Positions 16,651 to 24,813 of a stretch of DNA of 32,382 nucleotides are shown piece after piece. The position numbers and the translations under genes are program-made. Source of the DNA: Eubacterium sp. AF22-9 (GTDB lineage: Bacteria; Bacillota; Clostridia; Lachnospirales; Lachnospiraceae). Where the stretch lies: the NCBI GenBank assembly GCA_003458705.1, contig QRVH01000027.1:1-32382 (forward strand), read 5' to 3'. Positions within the stretch are counted from its first letter, which is position 1. Each line of letters begins with the position of its first letter. A model generated the notes under the pieces. That model had not been told where the DNA came from. It made no database searches and saw nothing but the letters and a program-made list of their open reading frames with translations.

Positions 16651-18030
16651 TTAACCCTCTGTTTTCTCAATTTTTATAGTGGATTTTTTCCATATTCCTG
16701 TCCAGTAGAGTCCGTAGAGTATGGCAGCAGAAGTCCCGTTACTGATTACAACCGCATACCAGACCGAAGCAACTCCCATATTAAATACATTTGCACATAC
16801 CCAGAGTGTAAGCAGACGGAATATCCAGATTCTTGAAGCGTCGACAATCATTGTAATCATGGTGTGACCGCTTCCCTGAAAAAGTCCCTGTGTGACATTG
16901 TAAAATGCGTTGCTCCAGCACCAGAATGCCATAAGTGAGAGGAAATCTGTTGCCAGCGGAATAACTCTTTCATCAGTTGAGAAAAATGTTACCATAGCCT
17001 GTGATATAAATCTTCTTGACAGAATCAAACCAAAGAATAACAGAAACAGAGCGCCCATACGGAGTGCGTAATGGTAAGCCTTGTCTGCTCTGTCTTTCTG
17101 TCCGGCACTAATATTTTGTCCTACAATAGTTGATATGGCGGAGCCGATACCATTTGCAGGCATTGTAATGATGCTGTTTATCTTGTTTCCGATACCATAA
17201 GCACTTGTTGCAATAAATCCGTAAGCATTAACATTTTTAGTCATAAGAAGGAAACCAAGCTGCATAGTGCTTCCTCCGATTGCGGTAGGAAGTCCGATTT
17301 TTACAATCGAACCCATCTTGCTTTTATCAAACTTAAATCCCCTGAAATCAATTCTGATAAGCTGTCCTGGTCTTGTAAGTACAATAAGTGCAATAACTGC
17401 ACATGGAATTTTGGCAATGAGAGTTGCAAGGGCAGCACCACCGATACCCCATTTGAAAACCATAAGGAATAACGGGTCTAATATAAGATTAATAACAACA
17501 CCAAACATATTAAGAAGCATTGGTTTTACTGTGTCGCCCTGAGACTGTTGACTGATGTGAAAAGGTTAATGGTAAACAGAAAAGGCAGATCAAGTACGAC
17601 AATTCTTATGTATGTAAGTCCGTATTTATATATATTTCCTTCTGCACCGAGCCATTTTACAAGTCCCGGAGAGACAAGCCAGCATATAAGGGCACATAAT
17701 ACTGAAAATGCAAGTGAAGTAAGGCAGATGTGGTTAGCCATTGAATTAGCCTGTTTATCCTCTCTTGCACCGAGGTACTGTGATATAAGGATTGCACCTG
17801 CGGTTGTAATGCCATTGCCAAAATTAATCAGGATATTCTGGAAAGGAGAAACAAGCGTGATGGCCGACTGGTTCTCAGTACCTATTTTCCAAGCCAGAAA
17901 GTATCTGTAAGATTGTACATTGACTGGATAAAACTATTGATCATAACAGGAATCGCAAGCATAAGAATTGCATGAAAGAGATTACCATTAAGAATCATAT
18001 TTCTTTTATCCTCACTTATTGGTTTTGCAT
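16651..18030 (-). pseudogene. MATE family efflux transporter, broken by three frameshifts
   Basis: Read across the breaks, this is a MATE (MOP superfamily) cation or drug antiporter of about 460 residues with 12 helices. Pieces in order: start ATG 18028-18030 behind AAGGGGG; a loss of one A at 18023-18026 (plus strand TTTT) is needed to enter ISEDKRNMILNGNLFHAILM; a second missing A at 17885-17888 follows DTFWLGK and leads to IGTENQSAITLVSPFQNI; a third break near 17533-17540 separates FTSVNSLRA from QGDTVKPMLLNMFGV. The third could be a 7-bp loss between repeated CAGGGC, since the family motif is RAQGDT. The C-terminal half (289 residues) is intact. It is divergent from the AraC regulator. 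Either a decaying gene or a stretch of poor sequence. A complete MATE gene lies at 30404. Confidence 0.75.
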
Positions 18031-18109
18031 GATAAGCCCCCTTATTTTAATTAATGTGTTGAAAATGTTACTTTAAATACAGAAAAATAATCAAAATACT
18101 GATTATTTG

Positions 18110-18138
18110 TTGACATTTCAAAATCCTTTATACATAAT
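18110..18138 (+). promoter_or_regulatory. Promoter copy 1 upstream of the AraC-type gene
   Basis: TTGACA at 18110-18115, a 17-nt spacer and CATAAT at 18133-18138. The -35 box is a perfect consensus. Confidence 0.6.
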
Positions 18139-18166
18139 ATAAGCATAAAAAACAGTGATTTATTTG

Positions 18167-18195
18167 TTGACATTTCAAAATCCTTTATACATAAT
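18167..18195 (+). promoter_or_regulatory. Promoter copy 2 upstream of the AraC-type gene
   Basis: TTGACA at 18167-18172, a 17-nt spacer and CATAAT at 18190-18195. It is closer to the gene; further TATAAT boxes at 18245 and 18264 lack good -35 partners. Confidence 0.6.
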
Positions 18196-18303
18196 ATAAG
18201 CATAAAAAACAGTGATTTCTACAATTAAACAAAAAAATATTCTTTATAATACAGAAAAATTACTATAATAGACGCAAGTGTGTTTGAGATAAGGAGAGAT
18301 TAT

Positions 18304-19137
18304 ATGTTCCAGGATATGTCGAAGGATTTTGATATTAAGAGGATAAAAAGGAGCAATACAGGTTGTTCTGCAGTGGTAGGGTCACATGTGCATCCGTTTA
18401 ATGAGATATTTTATCTTTCGAGCGGAGAGTGCACAAGTTTTATTGACCACAACATTTATAAGTTCGGAAAGGGCGATCTTGTGATTGTTCCAAGCGGATG
18501 TCTTCACAGGACAACTTATAATGGAAAAGGAATGCATGAAAGAATTGTTATAAGCTTTAGAAATGAAGCAACAGAGTGGATTGAGAACCAGACCGGTAAA
18601 GAACTTATGGAAAACTGCATGAAACCGGGAGTCGTTAATATTCCTGAGAAGAGAAGGGATTATGTTGTTGCCCTGCTTGATAAGCTGATATTTGAAAATG
18701 ATTCTCCTGATGAGCTGTCACCGGCATTTATAAAGGTTGGGCTAATTGAACTTCTGCTGTTTATTATCCGCTGTAAGAATTATGAGGAAAATGTTATTAA
18801 GGAAATTGATGTGGATAACAGGATTATTCAGGAAGTTGCCACATATATATATGAACATTATGCAGATAATCTGTCTTTAGAGTATGTTGCAGATAAATTT
18901 AATCTTAGCAGGTCATATCTTTCAAAGAAATTTAAGACAGCAACCGGATTTGGATTTAAGGAGTACATTATTAATGTAAGAATTCAGAACGCCTGCAATC
19001 TGCTGCTTGAAACAAACAAATCAATTACTGATATTGCATTTGAATGTGGCTTTAATGACAGTAATTATTTTGGAGATGCTTTCAGGAAAGCAAAGGGGAT
19101 ATCTCCACATAAGTACCGTAAGAATGAAACTTTTTAA
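18304..19137 (+). CDS. AraC family transcriptional regulator
   Basis: A 277-residue regulator. The N-terminal half is a cupin sensor (SHVHPFNEIFYLSSGECT, then KGDLVIVPSGCLHRTTY). The C-terminal 100 residues are the double helix-turn-helix of AraC/XylS: LSLEYVADKFNLSRSYLSKK, then SITDIAFECGFNDSNYFG and FRKAKGISPHKYRK. I start at ATG 18304, which has AAGGAGAG seven bases upstream, rather than at GTG 18280. The sensor type suggests a sugar or small molecule ligand, but no target gene with a matching operator is visible. It is divergent from the broken MATE gene, a common arrangement when such a regulator controls its neighbour; that is inference. Confidence 0.92.
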   Translation: MFQDMSKDFDIKRIKRSNTGCSAVVGSHVHPFNEIFYLSSGECTSFIDHNIYKFGKGDLVIVPSGCLHRTTYNGKGMHERIVISFRNEATEWIENQTGKELMENCMKPGVVNIPEKRRDYVVALLDKLIFENDSPDELSPAFIKVGLIELLLFIIRCKNYEENVIKEIDVDNRIIQEVATYIYEHYADNLSLEYVADKFNLSRSYLSKKFKTATGFGFKEYIINVRIQNACNLLLETNKSITDIAFECGFNDSNYFGDAFRKAKGISPHKYRKNETF

Positions 19138-19150
19138 AAGTGCATTTATA

Positions 19151-19176
19151 ATATTGTACTTGATTTCGTACAATAT
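19151..19176 (+). terminator. Hairpin after the AraC-type gene
   Basis: ATATTGTAC (19151-19159) pairs perfectly with GTACAATAT (19168-19176), loop of 8, followed by CTTTAATAT. AT-rich and therefore weak. The loop contains the -35 box of the next promoter. Confidence 0.5.
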
Positions 19177-19188
19177 CTTTAATATAAT
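19160..19188 (+). promoter_or_regulatory. Promoter for ispE, nested in a terminator
   Basis: TTGATT at 19160-19165, a 17-nt spacer and TATAAT at 19183-19188. The -35 box forms the loop of the preceding hairpin and the spacer contains its right arm. Confidence 0.55.
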
Positions 19189-19228
19189 AGTTTTGAAAAT
19201 GGATTTTGTATACAAGGTTAGGTAATAT

Positions 19229-20094
19229 ATGGAAAGTATCAGATTAAAGGCAAGAGCAAGATTAATCTTGGACTTGATGTTATTGGAAGACGCGAGAACG
19301 GATATCATGATGTAAGAATGGTAATGCAGACTGTTGGTTTGTATGACCGTATTATAATGACAAGGATTCCTGAGGAAGAGATAAGAATTAAGACTAATAT
19401 AGGATTTCTACCTGTGAATGAGAATAATCTTGTTTATAAGGCAATTATGCTTATGAAGAATAAGTATAAGCTGGATGGTGGAATAGAGGTTGATCTTAAT
19501 AAATTCATTCCGGTTGCGGCAGGAATGGCAGGAGGTTCAAGTGATGCGGCATGTGCGTTATTTGGAATGAACAGGCTTTTCGAACTTAATGTTCCAATGA
19601 AAGAGCTTATGAAGCTTGGTGTTGAGATTGGGGCAGATGTTCCATATTGTCTTATGAGAGGAACAGCATTAGCTGAAGGAATTGGAGAGAAGCTTACAAG
19701 GCTGCCGGGTATGCCATTTTGTCATATTCTTATAGCAAAGCCTCCGGTAAATGTATCAACTAAGCTTGTGTATGAGAAACTGGATAACACAGATGTTAAG
19801 CTGCATCCGGACATAGATGGAATAATTGAGGCTATCAAGTTAAAGGATGTTGCACTTGTTGCTTCAAGAATGGGAAATGTTTTAGAGTCAGTCACAGTGC
19901 CGTTGTATCCTGTCATCGACAGCATTAAGAAAGATATGATAGAACATGGTGCAATTAATGCTATGATGAGTGGCAGCGGACCGACAGTTTTTGGAATATT
20001 TCCAGATGAACAATCAATGATAGCCTGTCAGCAGTTCTTAAGACAGAAGGGCGAGGCAAGGCAGGTGTATACAACGGAAACATTTACACCATAA
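19229..20094 (+). CDS. ispE: 4-diphosphocytidyl-2-C-methyl-D-erythritol kinase, frameshifted near its start in this sequence
   Basis: A GHMP kinase of the MEP isoprenoid pathway that phosphorylates CDP-methylerythritol. The ATP-binding motif PVAAGMAGGSSDAACAL and the C-terminal MSGSGPTVFGIF are clear. A continuous frame starts only at 19318, but the true N-terminus MESIRLKARA is encoded from ATG 19229, and adding one A at 19258-19259 joins it to KINLGLDVIGRRENGYHDV, the typical IspE start. Restored length is about 288 residues, normal for the family. The pathway is normally essential, so a sequence error is more likely than a real mutation. GntR follows 52 bp downstream. Confidence 0.88.
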
Positions 20095-20146
20095 TATATA
20101 TGGAAATAATACACATTCAGAGTAATAGAGAAAGGCAAGGTTTTAT

Positions 20147-20815
20147 ATGAAAGGTGAACTTAAGATGGATGTTAATGACTATCTCCCATTAAGAGATGTA
20201 GTTTTTAATACTTTAAGACAGGCAATTCTCCGTGGTGAGATGGAGCCAGGTGAAAGGCTTATGGAAATTCAACTCGCCGATAAGCTTGGAGTGAGCAGAA
20301 CTCCTATAAGAGAGGCAATTAGAAAGCTTGAGCTGGAGGGTCTTGTTATAATGATTCCAAGAAAGGGAGCAGAGGTTGCCCATATAACCGAGAAGGACAT
20401 GAGAGATGTTCTTGAGGTAAGAGCAGCACTTGAGGAGCTTGCAGCAACACTTGCATGCCGCAATGTTACTCCAGAGCGAATCGAAGAGCTTAAGATGTCA
20501 AATAAGAGATTCGAGGCAGCAATTATATCTAAGGATGTGGTTGCAATTGTAGATGCTGATGTGAATTTCCATGATATTATATATGCAATGACAGATAATC
20601 AGAGACTTATTCAGATTATTAATAATCTAAGAGAGCAGATGTACAGATACAGACTGGAATATGTTAAGGATGCAAGAGCACATTCTATTCTTATCAGCGA
20701 ACATAATGACATCATTGATAAGCTTTCTAAGAAAGATGAAGAGAATACTAAGAATGTCATAAGACAGCATATTACTAATCAGGAGAAGGGTATTATCAGA
20801 CTTCTTAACAAATAA
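20147..20815 (+). CDS. GntR family transcriptional regulator, FadR/FCD type
   Basis: A 222-residue regulator. Residues about 12-75 are the winged helix-turn-helix (FNTLRQAILRGEMEPGERLM, LADKLGVSRTPIREAIRKLE, MIPRKGAEVA). The C-terminal FCD domain is all helical and has the usual metal or ligand residues (DADVNFHDII, then SEHNDIIDKL and IRQHI). An alternative start at ATG 20165, behind AGGTGA, would remove six residues and is equally acceptable. Ligand and targets are unknown. It follows ispE closely in the same direction and is closed by a good terminator. Confidence 0.93.
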   Translation: MKGELKMDVNDYLPLRDVVFNTLRQAILRGEMEPGERLMEIQLADKLGVSRTPIREAIRKLELEGLVIMIPRKGAEVAHITEKDMRDVLEVRAALEELAATLACRNVTPERIEELKMSNKRFEAAIISKDVVAIVDADVNFHDIIYAMTDNQRLIQIINNLREQMYRYRLEYVKDARAHSILISEHNDIIDKLSKKDEENTKNVIRQHITNQEKGIIRLLNK

Positions 20816-20831
20816 TCTTTAGATTACACGG

Positions 20832-20858
20832 AGGCTGGCTGTATATGCCAGCCTTTGT
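20832..20858 (+). terminator. Intrinsic terminator after the GntR gene
   Basis: AGGCTGGC (20832-20839) pairs perfectly with GCCAGCCT (20847-20854), 7-nt loop, followed by TTGTTAGTTT. Confidence 0.75.
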
Positions 20859-20874
20859 TAGTTTGTAAATTCCT

Positions 20875-20903
20875 GTTTATTATGGAAATATATGGATATA
20901 ATC
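20875..20903 (+). promoter_or_regulatory. Possible sigma-F promoter of spoIIR
   Basis: GTTTA (20875-20879), 14 nt, GGATATAATC (20894-20903) is close to the forespore sigma-F consensus (GYATA, then GGnnAnAHTR), with one mismatch in each box. spoIIR is a sigma-F gene in studied species. The same bases include a TATAAT, so a vegetative promoter is the alternative. Confidence 0.35.
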
Positions 20904-20939
20904 CCAGATATGAAGATATATCAGGGGGGTAAATATCAT

Positions 20940-21575
20940 ATGAACATTAAAAAGAAACTTGGAATTCTGCTTATTGTTATAATAGCTGTCAGTGGACTGG
21001 TTGGTTATTACAGAGTGTCTTATGCAGGAAATTTAGAGGCAGTTACAGAAGGCATATCTGAGAGTATTATAAGATTCCATGTGAGGGCCAACAGTGATTC
21101 TCAGGAAGACCAGGAGGTTAAGCTTAAGGTTAAGGAAGCAGTAGTTGATTACATAAGACCGGCTCTTTCAGAGTCAGATTCTCTTTCAGAGTCAAGAGCT
21201 ATATTAGAGGCAGAAAGTGATAATATCAGAAATGTTGCAATTAAAACATTGCGTGACAATGGATTTATGGAAGATGTCAGTGTATATTTTGAGAGAAGTT
21301 ATTTTCCGGTAAAGTCTTATGGAGATGTCACATTTCCAGCAGGATACTATGAGGCTTTCAGAGTTGACATAGGTGATGCAGAGGGGAAGAACTGGTGGTG
21401 TGTGCTGTATCCGCCGTTGTGCTTTGTGGACGCGGTGTATGGCGTAGTTCCACAGGATTCTAAGGAAAAGCTTGCGGGAGTTCTTACAGACGAAGAATAT
21501 AGGACAGTAACCGATAAGGGCTGTAAAGTAAGATTCAAATATTTAACATTTATAAATGAACTGCTTGGATTGTAG
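20940..21575 (+). CDS. spoIIR: Stage II sporulation protein R
   Basis: A 211-residue protein with an N-terminal signal or anchor helix (LGILLIVIIAVSGLVGYY) and the SpoIIR body: IRFHVRANSDSQEDQEVKLK, then the C-terminal block NWWCVLYPPLCFVD. In Bacillus and Clostridia it is made in the forespore, is exported into the intermembrane space and triggers SpoIIGA to process pro-sigma-E in the mother cell. I start at ATG 20940, behind GGGGGG at about ten bases, which puts the signal peptide at the N-terminus; an upstream ATG at 20892 would add 16 non-signal residues. Length fits the family (about 200-225). Together with the SPOCS-LysM gene it suggests a spore former. Confidence 0.93.
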   Translation: MNIKKKLGILLIVIIAVSGLVGYYRVSYAGNLEAVTEGISESIIRFHVRANSDSQEDQEVKLKVKEAVVDYIRPALSESDSLSESRAILEAESDNIRNVAIKTLRDNGFMEDVSVYFERSYFPVKSYGDVTFPAGYYEAFRVDIGDAEGKNWWCVLYPPLCFVDAVYGVVPQDSKEKLAGVLTDEEYRTVTDKGCKVRFKYLTFINELLGL

Positions 21576-21597
21576 GCAGTTAGTGGAGGAAGAGCGA

Positions 21598-22089
21598 TTG
21601 AATAATAAGGATAAAGTCTTTATTAAGATTAAAGGTTTATACACCGGGACTATGGACGAGGAAGCCACGCGCGATGGAGAAGAGGTTGAAGTAATTGAGT
21701 CTCAGGATGATGAGGTTGAAGTCATAAATGTTGGCACATACTCAGTTGTCAACGGCAAGGAATATATACGGTATGAGGAAGTGTATGATGATTCACAGGA
21801 ACGGTCAAGCAGCATAATCAAGATTGATGGTGACAGCGTAGAGGTGACAAAGAAAGGCGTTGTTTCTACGAAGATGAGGTTTACCATGGGCAGTAAAAAT
21901 ATGACTTATTACCAGACACCTTATGGAAATATGAGTCTGGGGATTATCACGAAAAGTCTTGAAATTGAACGAACTGAGGATACAATAAGTATATATCTTG
22001 TGTATGGAATGGAAGTGAATTGTGAACATCTTTCAGATTGTGATATGCAGATAACAATAACAACCAGAGAACTTAGAATTGATGAATAG
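21598..22089 (+). CDS. DUF1934 (YwiB-like) protein
   Basis: A 163-residue protein of the YwiB/DUF1934 family, small lipocalin-like beta barrels of unknown function. It begins KVFIKIKGLYTG and has alternating beta strands through YIRYEEVYDD, STKMRFTMGSKNMTYYQTPY and ISIYLVYGMEVN. I prefer TTG 21598, which has GGAGG eight bases upstream, to the ATG at 21556, which overlaps spoIIR by 20 bp and adds cysteine-containing residues foreign to the family. It sits between spoIIR and pncB with short gaps, so it may be cotranscribed with either. Confidence 0.85.
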   Translation: MNNKDKVFIKIKGLYTGTMDEEATRDGEEVEVIESQDDEVEVINVGTYSVVNGKEYIRYEEVYDDSQERSSSIIKIDGDSVEVTKKGVVSTKMRFTMGSKNMTYYQTPYGNMSLGIITKSLEIERTEDTISIYLVYGMEVNCEHLSDCDMQITITTRELRIDE

Positions 22090-22117
22090 TACATTTTTCT
22101 TTGAAAAAGGAGTAGTT

Positions 22118-23569
22118 ATGAAGAAACAGTTTGATGAGAGAAATCTTACAATGGTAATGGATTTTTATGAACTTACAATGGCTAATGGCTATTTTAAGGA
22201 TGAGGACAAGGAAAGAAAGGTTGCATTTGATGTGTTCTACAGAAAGAATCCTGATAATGCCGGATATGCTATATTTGCAGGTCTTGAACAGATTATTGAA
22301 TATATAGAGAATCTGCATTTTGATGAAGATGATATTGAATACTTAAGAGGTCAGGGACTTTTTGGGGAAAAATTCCTTGCATACCTTGCTGATTTTAAGT
22401 TCAGGGGAGATATTTATTCATTCCCGGAAGGAACTATTATGTATCCTAATGAACCTGTAATTACTGTTGTTGCACCATTACTTGATGCACAGCTTGTTGA
22501 GACTGCAATTCTTCTTCAGGTTAACCACCAGTCACTTATTGCAACTAAGACAAGAAGAATCGTGCGTTCAGCTAAGGGACGTGCTGTATCAGATTTCGGT
22601 GCAAGACGTGCACATAACATGGATGCAGCAGTATATGGTGCAAGAGCAGCTTATATAGGTGGTGCAGTTGGAACAGCGACTGTCCTTGCCGGTCAAATGT
22701 TTAATATTCCAATCAGTGGAACAATGGCACACAGCTGGGTAATGTTCTATCGTGATGAATTTGAAGCATTTAAGCATTATGCAGAGAATTACCCGGATGC
22801 AACTGTGCTTCTTGTAGATACTTATGATGTTGTTAAATCAGGTATTCCTAATGCCATCAGATGTGCAAAGGAAGTGCTTGAGCCAATGGGCAAGCGTCTT
22901 AAGGGCATCCGTCTTGACAGTGGTGACCTTGCTTATCTATCTAAGAAGGTAAGAAAAATGCTTGATGATGCTGGTCTTACTGATTGTAAGATAGTTGTTT
23001 CCAACAGTCTTGATGAATGGACTATTATGTCAATCTTAGAGCAGGGTGGCTGCATTGACAGCTTTGGTGTAGGTGAGAGACTTATAACAGCAAAGTCTGA
23101 TCCTGTATTTGGAGCTGTATACAAGATTGCAGCAGTAGAGGAGAATGGAGTATTCCAGCCAAGAATTAAGATTTCTGAAAATGTTGAGAAGATAACAAAC
23201 CCAGGTCTTAAGAAGGTTTACAGAATATATGACGAGAATAAAAAGGCAATAGCAGACCTTATAGCAGGTGCTGATGAGGTTGTTGACCTTTCAAAGCCTT
23301 ACCGCTATGTAGACCCTGTAAAGCCTTGGAAGAACAGATACTTTGAAAACTGCACAGTTGTAGAGTTACAGCAGCTTGTTGTAAAGAACGGCAAGCGTGT
23401 AATGGACAGAGTTTCTATTGACGAGATTAAGGAATATGTTCAGGACCAGCTCAGTGACAATATATGGGAAGAAGAGCAGAGATTTGAGAATCCTCATAAC
23501 CATTATCTTGACATGAGCCCGGCTTATTATGATATGAAGATGTCGTTGCTGCATAAGCTGACAGACTAA
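22118..23569 (+). CDS. pncB: Nicotinate phosphoribosyltransferase
   Basis: A 483-residue enzyme of NAD salvage that joins nicotinate and PRPP, driven by ATP, to give nicotinate mononucleotide. Family motifs: DFYELTMANGYF near the N-terminus, DFGARRAHN, GTMAHSWVM (the histidine that is phosphorylated), KGIRLDSGDLAYLSK and FGVGERL. The long C-terminal domain marks the Gram-positive form. Start chosen at ATG 22118 with AAAGGAG upstream; the frame extends to 22079 but those residues lack family similarity. The stop codon is followed within 2 bp by the first large palindromic repeat, which therefore forms its 3' untranslated region. Confidence 0.96.
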   Translation: MKKQFDERNLTMVMDFYELTMANGYFKDEDKERKVAFDVFYRKNPDNAGYAIFAGLEQIIEYIENLHFDEDDIEYLRGQGLFGEKFLAYLADFKFRGDIYSFPEGTIMYPNEPVITVVAPLLDAQLVETAILLQVNHQSLIATKTRRIVRSAKGRAVSDFGARRAHNMDAAVYGARAAYIGGAVGTATVLAGQMFNIPISGTMAHSWVMFYRDEFEAFKHYAENYPDATVLLVDTYDVVKSGIPNAIRCAKEVLEPMGKRLKGIRLDSGDLAYLSKKVRKMLDDAGLTDCKIVVSNSLDEWTIMSILEQGGCIDSFGVGERLITAKSDPVFGAVYKIAAVEENGVFQPRIKISENVEKITNPGLKKVYRIYDENKKAIADLIAGADEVVDLSKPYRYVDPVKPWKNRYFENCTVVELQQLVVKNGKRVMDRVSIDEIKEYVQDQLSDNIWEEEQRFENPHNHYLDMSPAYYDMKMSLLHKLTD

Positions 23570-23570
23570 G

Positions 23571-23763
23571 GGGAAAGTGGCAGACGGACGGGTGCAGGGG
23601 TGTATATGTTGCATCGTAAGACACGCTCGCGCTCGTGGAAAGGCGTAGCGGTACTAGGCGCATTGTCTCATTTCGTGAGATGCGTTTGCCAAGTGCCGAC
23701 GCCTTTCCAACGGTCTTACGCTACAGCATATACACACCCTGCCCCCTTACGTTGTCACTTCCC
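23571..23763 (+). repeat. Large structured palindromic repeat, copy 1 (plus orientation)
   Basis: A near-200-bp palindrome starting just after the pncB stop. Core 23616-23719: terminal helix GTAAGAC/GTCTTAC, bulge with ACGCTCGCGCTCG, helix GGAAAGGCGT/ACGCCTTTCC, helix TACT/AGTG, apical hairpin TCTCA-TTTCG-TGAGA, single-stranded block TTGCCA. The outer arms GTGTATATG/CATATACAC and GCAGGG/CCCTGC continue the stem, and GGGAAAGTG pairs imperfectly with CACTTCCC at the ends. GC content is clearly higher than in the neighbouring genes. No protein of its own is credible. Confidence 0.85.
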
Positions 23764-23907
23764 TGTCCGCTTTGGCGGAGGCGGGGGTGTGCCGGTGCTA
23801 AAGTGCGTTTCTTGCAGATGGTGATGGTGCCGAAGTTGGGAAAGGTAAAATTTCCTGCCGAGAGAGCGATGGTTCCATAGGAACCGAGCAAGTTTTTGCG
23901 GGGAGGT
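23764..23907. other. Non-coding GC-rich spacer between repeat copies 1 and 2
   Basis: No gene recognised. It holds small hairpins: TCCGC-TTTG-GCGGA and GGTTCC-ATA-GGAACC. With copies 1 and 2 it makes a 580-bp gene-free stretch. The short open frames here run through palindromes and have no ribosome binding sites. Confidence 0.5.
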
Positions 23908-24066
23908 GGTCGGAGTGTGTGGGTATATGTTGTTTTCAGACCGTTGGAAGTGCGTCGGCACTTAGTGAACGCCCCTCACGAAGTGAGGCAGTGAACTTAG
24001 TGTCCGCTACGCACTTCCACGAGCGGGAGCGTGTCTGGAAATGACATATACCCATATACTCCGACC
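23908..24066 (-). repeat. Large structured palindromic repeat, copy 2 (minus orientation)
   Basis: Same element read on the minus strand. Outer arms pair over about 23 bp: GGTCGGAGT at the left end with ACTCCGACC at the right end, then GGGTATATG/CATATACCC. Core: terminal helix CAGAC/GTCTG, bulge ACGCTCCCGCTCG, helix GGAAGTGCGT/ACGCACTTCC, CACT/AGTG, apical CCTCA-CTTCG-TGAGG. It faces copy 1 and lies just upstream of the promoter of the 146-residue gene. Confidence 0.85.
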
Positions 24067-24085
24067 CAAGTCCAACACAAAACAC

Positions 24086-24113
24086 TTGCAATTACAGATT
24101 GTTTTGTTATAAT
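24086..24113 (+). promoter_or_regulatory. Sigma-A-type promoter of the 146-residue gene
   Basis: TTGCAA at 24086-24091, a 16-nt spacer and TATAAT at 24108-24113, 38 bp before the start codon. Confidence 0.6.
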
Positions 24114-24151
24114 TGATTAGTATATGAAAAGTTAACGAAGGAGTAGTAAAT

Positions 24152-24592
24152 ATGCCAGTTTGGAGTATTGTTTTATTGATAGTTATTGCTGTACTTATAG
24201 CAGCACTTGTTGCACTTACTATTGTGGGTAGAAAGCTTCAGAAGAAGCAGGAAGCTAATAATGCACAGTTAGAGGCTGCAAAGCAGGTTATGTCGATGCT
24301 TGTCATTGATAAGAAGATGATGAAATTAAAAGATGCCGGACTTCCTAAGATGGTTTTAGATCAGACACCTAAAGCACTCAGAGGCCGTAAGATGCCAATC
24401 GTAAAGGCAAAGATCGGACCAAGAGTTATGTCACTTATGTGTGACCCTAAGGTATTTGACCAGATTCCAATTAAGGCTGAGATTAAAGCTGAAGTAAGTG
24501 GTATCTATATTGTAGGTATCAAGTCAGTAAGAGGTGGAAAGATTGTAGTTCCTGAGAAGAAAAAGAAGGGACTTTTCAAGAAGAATAAGTAA
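24152..24592 (+). CDS. Small membrane-anchored basic protein of unknown function
   Basis: A 146-residue protein with one N-terminal membrane helix (residues about 4-26, SIVLLIVIAVLIAALVALTI), then a basic helical segment and a compact domain containing MPIVKAKIGPRVMSLMCD and VSGIYIVGIKSVRGGKIVV, ending in a lysine-rich tail (KKKKGLFKKNK). No catalytic motif is visible and I do not recognise a named family. The orientation with the N-terminal helix suggests that the basic domain is cytoplasmic, where it could touch nucleic acid or phospholipid head groups; that is speculation. It has its own promoter, AAGGAG ribosome binding site and a strong terminator, and is bracketed by the palindromic repeats. 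Confidence 0.85.
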   Translation: MPVWSIVLLIVIAVLIAALVALTIVGRKLQKKQEANNAQLEAAKQVMSMLVIDKKMMKLKDAGLPKMVLDQTPKALRGRKMPIVKAKIGPRVMSLMCDPKVFDQIPIKAEIKAEVSGIYIVGIKSVRGGKIVVPEKKKKGLFKKNK

Positions 24593-24599
24593 GAACGAG

Positions 24600-24638
24600 A
24601 GACTACATTAGCGGCTATGCTGGTGTGGTCTTTTTTTC
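24600..24638 (+). terminator. Strong intrinsic terminator
   Basis: GACTACA (24601-24607) pairs with TGTGGTC (24624-24630) with one G-T pair, AGC pairs with GCT further in, then a run of seven T (24631-24637). Confidence 0.85.
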
Positions 24639-24644
24639 TGCCAT

Positions 24645-24813
24645 GAAGGTAGGGCGTGGATGTGTATATATGCCGCTTTTGGACGCGTTTTCACTCGGAC
24701 GAATGCGTAGCGGGTACTAAGCGCACTTCCTCACGCTGTGAGGTGCGTTTGCCAAGTACCGACGCATTCTTACGGTCCAAAACCGGCATATATACACATC
24801 CACGCCCATCTTC
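24645..24813 (+). repeat. Large structured palindromic repeat, copy 3 (plus orientation)
   Basis: Outer arms are perfect over 24 bp (24652-24675 with 24784-24807, containing GGGCGTGGATG and its complement), then TTTTGGAC/GTCCAAAA. Core: GAATGCGT/ACGCATTC, GTACT/AGTAC, GCGCAC/GTGCGT, apical CCTCA-CGCT-GTGAGG, block TTGCCA. The bulge reads GCGTTTTCACTCG, diverged from the other copies. It lies directly after the terminator of the 146-residue gene. Confidence 0.85.

Larger units (their letters stand above)
18104..18217 (+). repeat. Exact 57-bp tandem duplication carrying a promoter
   Basis: Bases 18104-18160 and 18161-18217 are identical. Each copy contains TTGACA and CATAAT at 17-nt spacing, so the upstream region of the AraC gene has two identical sigma-A-type promoters 57 bp apart. 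It could be real amplification or an assembly duplication. Confidence 0.9.

Noticed and set aside
18104-18217. CRISPR-like repeat
   Set aside because: Only two adjacent identical units without spacers; the unit is a promoter duplication.
23600-23961. Overlapping open frames of 68-81 residues on both strands
   Set aside because: They run through the large palindromes and their GC-rich spacer, lack ribosome binding sites and have no plausible protein composition.
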